The translations under genes and the position numbers were made by a program. Below, one piece after another: positions 5,178 through 6,941 of a stretch of 6,941 bases of DNA; position 1 is the first letter of the stretch, and the number at the start of each line of letters is the position of its first letter. The notes below the pieces were generated by a model. It was given only the letters and a program-made list of their open reading frames with translations. It was not told where the DNA came from and did no database searches. The DNA comes from Actinomycetes bacterium (GTDB lineage: Bacteria > Actinomycetota > Acidimicrobiia > Acidimicrobiales > RAAP-2): assembly GCA_021795095.1 (NCBI GenBank), contig JAJYPU010000099.1:1-6941 (forward strand). Reading direction: 5' to 3'.

Positions 5178-6719
5178 TCAGCGGTTCCTCGGGCGCGAAT
5201 CGAGGTACTCGTGGACAATGTCGAGCAACGAGTCGTCGCGCACGAGATCGCCCACCGCCGCGATTGACGGCGCTAGCCACCGGTCGTGGCCCGGACCACC
5301 CGAGGCTTCGTTGACCCGGTCACGCACCGCGGCGGTGACCGGCGAGGGCTCGAGCGGAGCGCGCAGCGCCAATGCGCGCGCGGCTGCGAGCAGTTCGATT
5401 GCGAGCACGTTGCGCAGCGCCTCGACGGCGCGACGGAGCTTTCGCGCGGCGTGCCAGCCCATCGAGACGTGGTCCTCCTGCATCCCCGAGGACGGGATCG
5501 AGTCCACGCTCGCTGGCGACGCGAGTCGCTTCAGTTCACTGACCAGGGCGGCCTGGGAGTACTGGGCAATCATGAGCCCCGAGTCCACGCCGGCCTGGTC
5601 GGCGAGGAACGGCGGCAAGCCCCAGCTGCGGTCGACGTCCAGGAGCCGGTCGGTTCGCCGTTCGGCGATCGAGGCCACGTCGGCGGCCACGATGGCGAGG
5701 AAGTCGAGCACGTAGGCAATGGGCGCGCCGTGGAAGTTGCCGTTGGACACGAGGGACCCGTCGGCGAGCACCGAGGGGTTGTCGATCGAGGAGGCGAGCT
5801 CGATGTCCGCCACCCGCGTCGCGTGCTCGAGGGTGTCGCGCGCAGCGCCGTGGACCTGGGGCGCGCAGCGCAACGAATAGGCGTCTTGGACCTGACTCGG
5901 GTCGTCGAGGTGGGACTGGACGATTGGTGAGTCGGCGAGCAGACGAATGAGGTTGGCCGCGCTCGTGGCTTGACCGGGGTGGGGTCGCAGCGCGTGGATC
6001 TCCTCGAGAAAGACGCGGTCGGTCCCGCGCAGCGCCTGGATCGAGAGCGCCGCGGCGAGGTCGGCGTGCTCGAAAAGCGACGTGAGATCGGCGATCGCGA
6101 GTATGAGTTGGCCGAGCATGCCGTCGGTCCCGTTGACGAGCGCGAGCCCCTCCTTCTCGGCGAGCGTCACCGGCTCGAGACCGGCCTCGGCGAGCGCCTC
6201 GGCCGTCGCGCGTCGCACGCCGCGCGCGTCTCGGACCTCGCCCTCGCCCATCAGCGCGAGCGCGACGTGCGCGAGGGGCGCGAGGTCCCCCGAGCAGCCG
6301 AGCGACCCATATTCGAGCACCACCGGGGTGATGTGTGCGTTGAGCAGTGCGGCGTAGGCGAGCGCCGTCGTCGGGCGCACGCCCGAGACGCCGCTGCAGA
6401 GGTTGGTGAGCCGCGAGACCATCATGGCGCGCACGACTTCGGTCTCGACCTCGTCGCCGACACCCGCGGCGTGGGAGCGAATGAGCGATCGCTGGAGCTC
6501 GCGACGCTGGTCGGGCGAGATGAAGGTAGTGGCGAGCGACCCGAAGCCAGTCGAGAGGCCGTAGACCGGCGTGCCGCTCTCGACCATCGCGTCGATCGCG
6601 CCGCGCTGGCGCGTGAGCCGCTCGAGGACCGATTCGGCGAGCTCGACACGCTCGTCGCCTCGCGCCACCGCGAGCACGTCGGCGCGCGTGAGCGCCTCCA
6701 GGGTGATCGTTACCGTCAT
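5178..6719 (-). CDS. hutH: Histidine ammonia-lyase
   Basis: The enzyme removes ammonia from L-histidine to give trans-urocanate, the first step of the pathway, in the cytoplasm as a tetramer. The 513-residue length is normal. The electrophilic MIO cofactor forms from residues 142-144 in G-S-L-G-C-S-G-D-L-A-P-L-A-H; here the triad is Cys-Ser-Gly and not the more usual Ala-Ser-Gly. Other active-site residues known from the Pseudomonas enzyme are present: Y53 (V-Y-G-L-S-T-G-F-G), the S82-H83 pair that favours histidine, N196 (V-N-G-T-D-G), Q278, Y281 and R284 (V-Q-D-A-Y-S-L-R), F329 (N-G-N-F-H-G) and E415 (G-M-Q-E-D-H). The ATG at 6719 overlaps the stop of the preceding gene as ATGA, with GGGAGA 8 bases upstream, so translation is probably coupled. 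The stop is followed 55 bases later by the regulator start. The assignment as HutH, not PAL or TAL, is strong. Confidence 0.97.
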   Translation of the reverse strand: MTVTITLEALTRADVLAVARGDERVELAESVLERLTRQRGAIDAMVESGTPVYGLSTGFGSLATTFISPDQRRELQRSLIRSHAAGVGDEVETEVVRAMMVSRLTNLCSGVSGVRPTTALAYAALLNAHITPVVLEYGSLGCSGDLAPLAHVALALMGEGEVRDARGVRRATAEALAEAGLEPVTLAEKEGLALVNGTDGMLGQLILAIADLTSLFEHADLAAALSIQALRGTDRVFLEEIHALRPHPGQATSAANLIRLLADSPIVQSHLDDPSQVQDAYSLRCAPQVHGAARDTLEHATRVADIELASSIDNPSVLADGSLVSNGNFHGAPIAYVLDFLAIVAADVASIAERRTDRLLDVDRSWGLPPFLADQAGVDSGLMIAQYSQAALVSELKRLASPASVDSIPSSGMQEDHVSMGWHAARKLRRAVEALRNVLAIELLAAARALALRAPLEPSPVTAAVRDRVNEASGGPGHDRWLAPSIAAVGDLVRDDSLLDIVHEYLDSRPRNR

Positions 6720-6941
6720 TCGCTTCGTCTCCCGACACCCGCGAGGGCCTCTAGGACCAGCACCGCCATCAGGCGCACCGTCCGTTGATCGTCACTGTCT
6801 CGTCCCACGTCGACTTCGGTGAGGTCGAGCGCGCGCACCCGCACGTCGGCGGCCAAGCGGCCGACGGCGTGACGCAACTCGCTCGCGCTCAGCCCCCCCG
6901 GGGCGGCGGCGGGACAACCGGGCACGACGGACCGGTCCGCG
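6716..6941 (-). CDS. hutG: Ureohydrolase (arginase) family C-terminus, probably formimidoylglutamase, cut by window edge
   Basis: Formimidoylglutamase is a Mn-dependent hydrolase that splits N-formimidoyl-L-glutamate into L-glutamate and formamide, the last step of the short hut pathway. Only the final 74 residues are visible, and the frame stays open to the window edge. They begin A-D-R-S-V-V-P-G-C-P, then A-A-A-P-G-G-L-S, which fits the third arginase-family signature (D-x-D-x(3)-x-x(3)-P-G, then G-G). They continue with V-R-A-L-D-L-T-E-V-D and R-T-V-R-L-M-A-V-L-V-L-E-A-L-A, the typical C-terminal strand and helix of the family. Most metal ligands lie outside the window. The stop overlaps the hutH start, which argues strongly for HutG over arginase or agmatinase. 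The family call is good; the exact substrate rests on context. Confidence 0.75.
   Translation of the reverse strand, partial: ADRSVVPGCPAAAPGGLSASELRHAVGRLAADVRVRALDLTEVDVGRDSDDQRTVRLMAVLVLEALAGVGRRSE

Noticed and set aside
5123..5218. Upstream TTG start for the IclR-family protein at 5218
   Set aside because: It would overlap the hutH 3' end, add 32 residues with no family similarity, and ignore the well-placed -10 element before ATG 5122.
5970..6788. 272-residue open frame on the plus strand
   Set aside because: It is antisense to hutH, rich in Arg, Glu and Val in the manner of shadow frames, and has no ribosome binding site or known fold.
1..6941. Mobile elements, tRNA or rRNA genes, CRISPR arrays
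   Set aside because: I saw no transposase or integrase reading frame, no cloverleaf-like sequence, no regularly spaced repeats and no terminal inverted repeats. The window is a compact metabolic gene cluster.

Overview
The window is a histidine-utilisation (hut) locus from a GC-rich bacterium, most likely an actinobacterium. The reasons are the GC-rich codon use, a GTG start, an IclR-type regulator beside hutH and a probable leaderless promoter. A deeper lineage such as Acidimicrobiia is only a guess. All genes lie on the minus strand, so transcription runs from high to low coordinates. The plus strand holds only antisense shadow reading frames.

Layout in transcription order: the C-terminal end of a ureohydrolase-family protein, probably HutG (6941-6716, cut by the window edge); histidine ammonia-lyase HutH (6719-5178), whose ATG overlaps the hutG stop as ATGA; an IclR-family regulator (5122-4337) with its own probable leaderless promoter; a 130-base gap with a 21-base inverted repeat, a weak promoter candidate and an A7G10 homopolymer tract at the next gene's start; an acyl-CoA dehydrogenase (4206-3040); a class III (CaiB/BaiF) CoA-transferase (3043-1799), overlapping it as GTGA; an NCS1-family permease (1793-372), 5 bases further on; a 116-base gap with a 12-bp perfect hairpin; and the N-terminus of urocanate hydratase HutU (255-1, cut by the edge).

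HutH makes urocanate from histidine, HutU hydrates it, and HutG ends the path by splitting formiminoglutamate to glutamate and formamide. HutI (imidazolonepropionase) is not in the window. The unexpected part is the three-gene block between iclR and hutU: CoA-transferase, acyl-CoA dehydrogenase and permease. None is needed for the textbook pathway. My preferred inference is uptake of an imidazole acid such as imidazolepropionate (dihydrourocanate), activation to its CoA thioester, and alpha,beta-dehydrogenation to urocanoyl-CoA, which would feed urocanate to HutU. Sequence alone cannot prove the substrate. The other points of interest are the homopolymer tract at the dehydrogenase start, the inverted repeat upstream of the block, and the hairpin before hutU.
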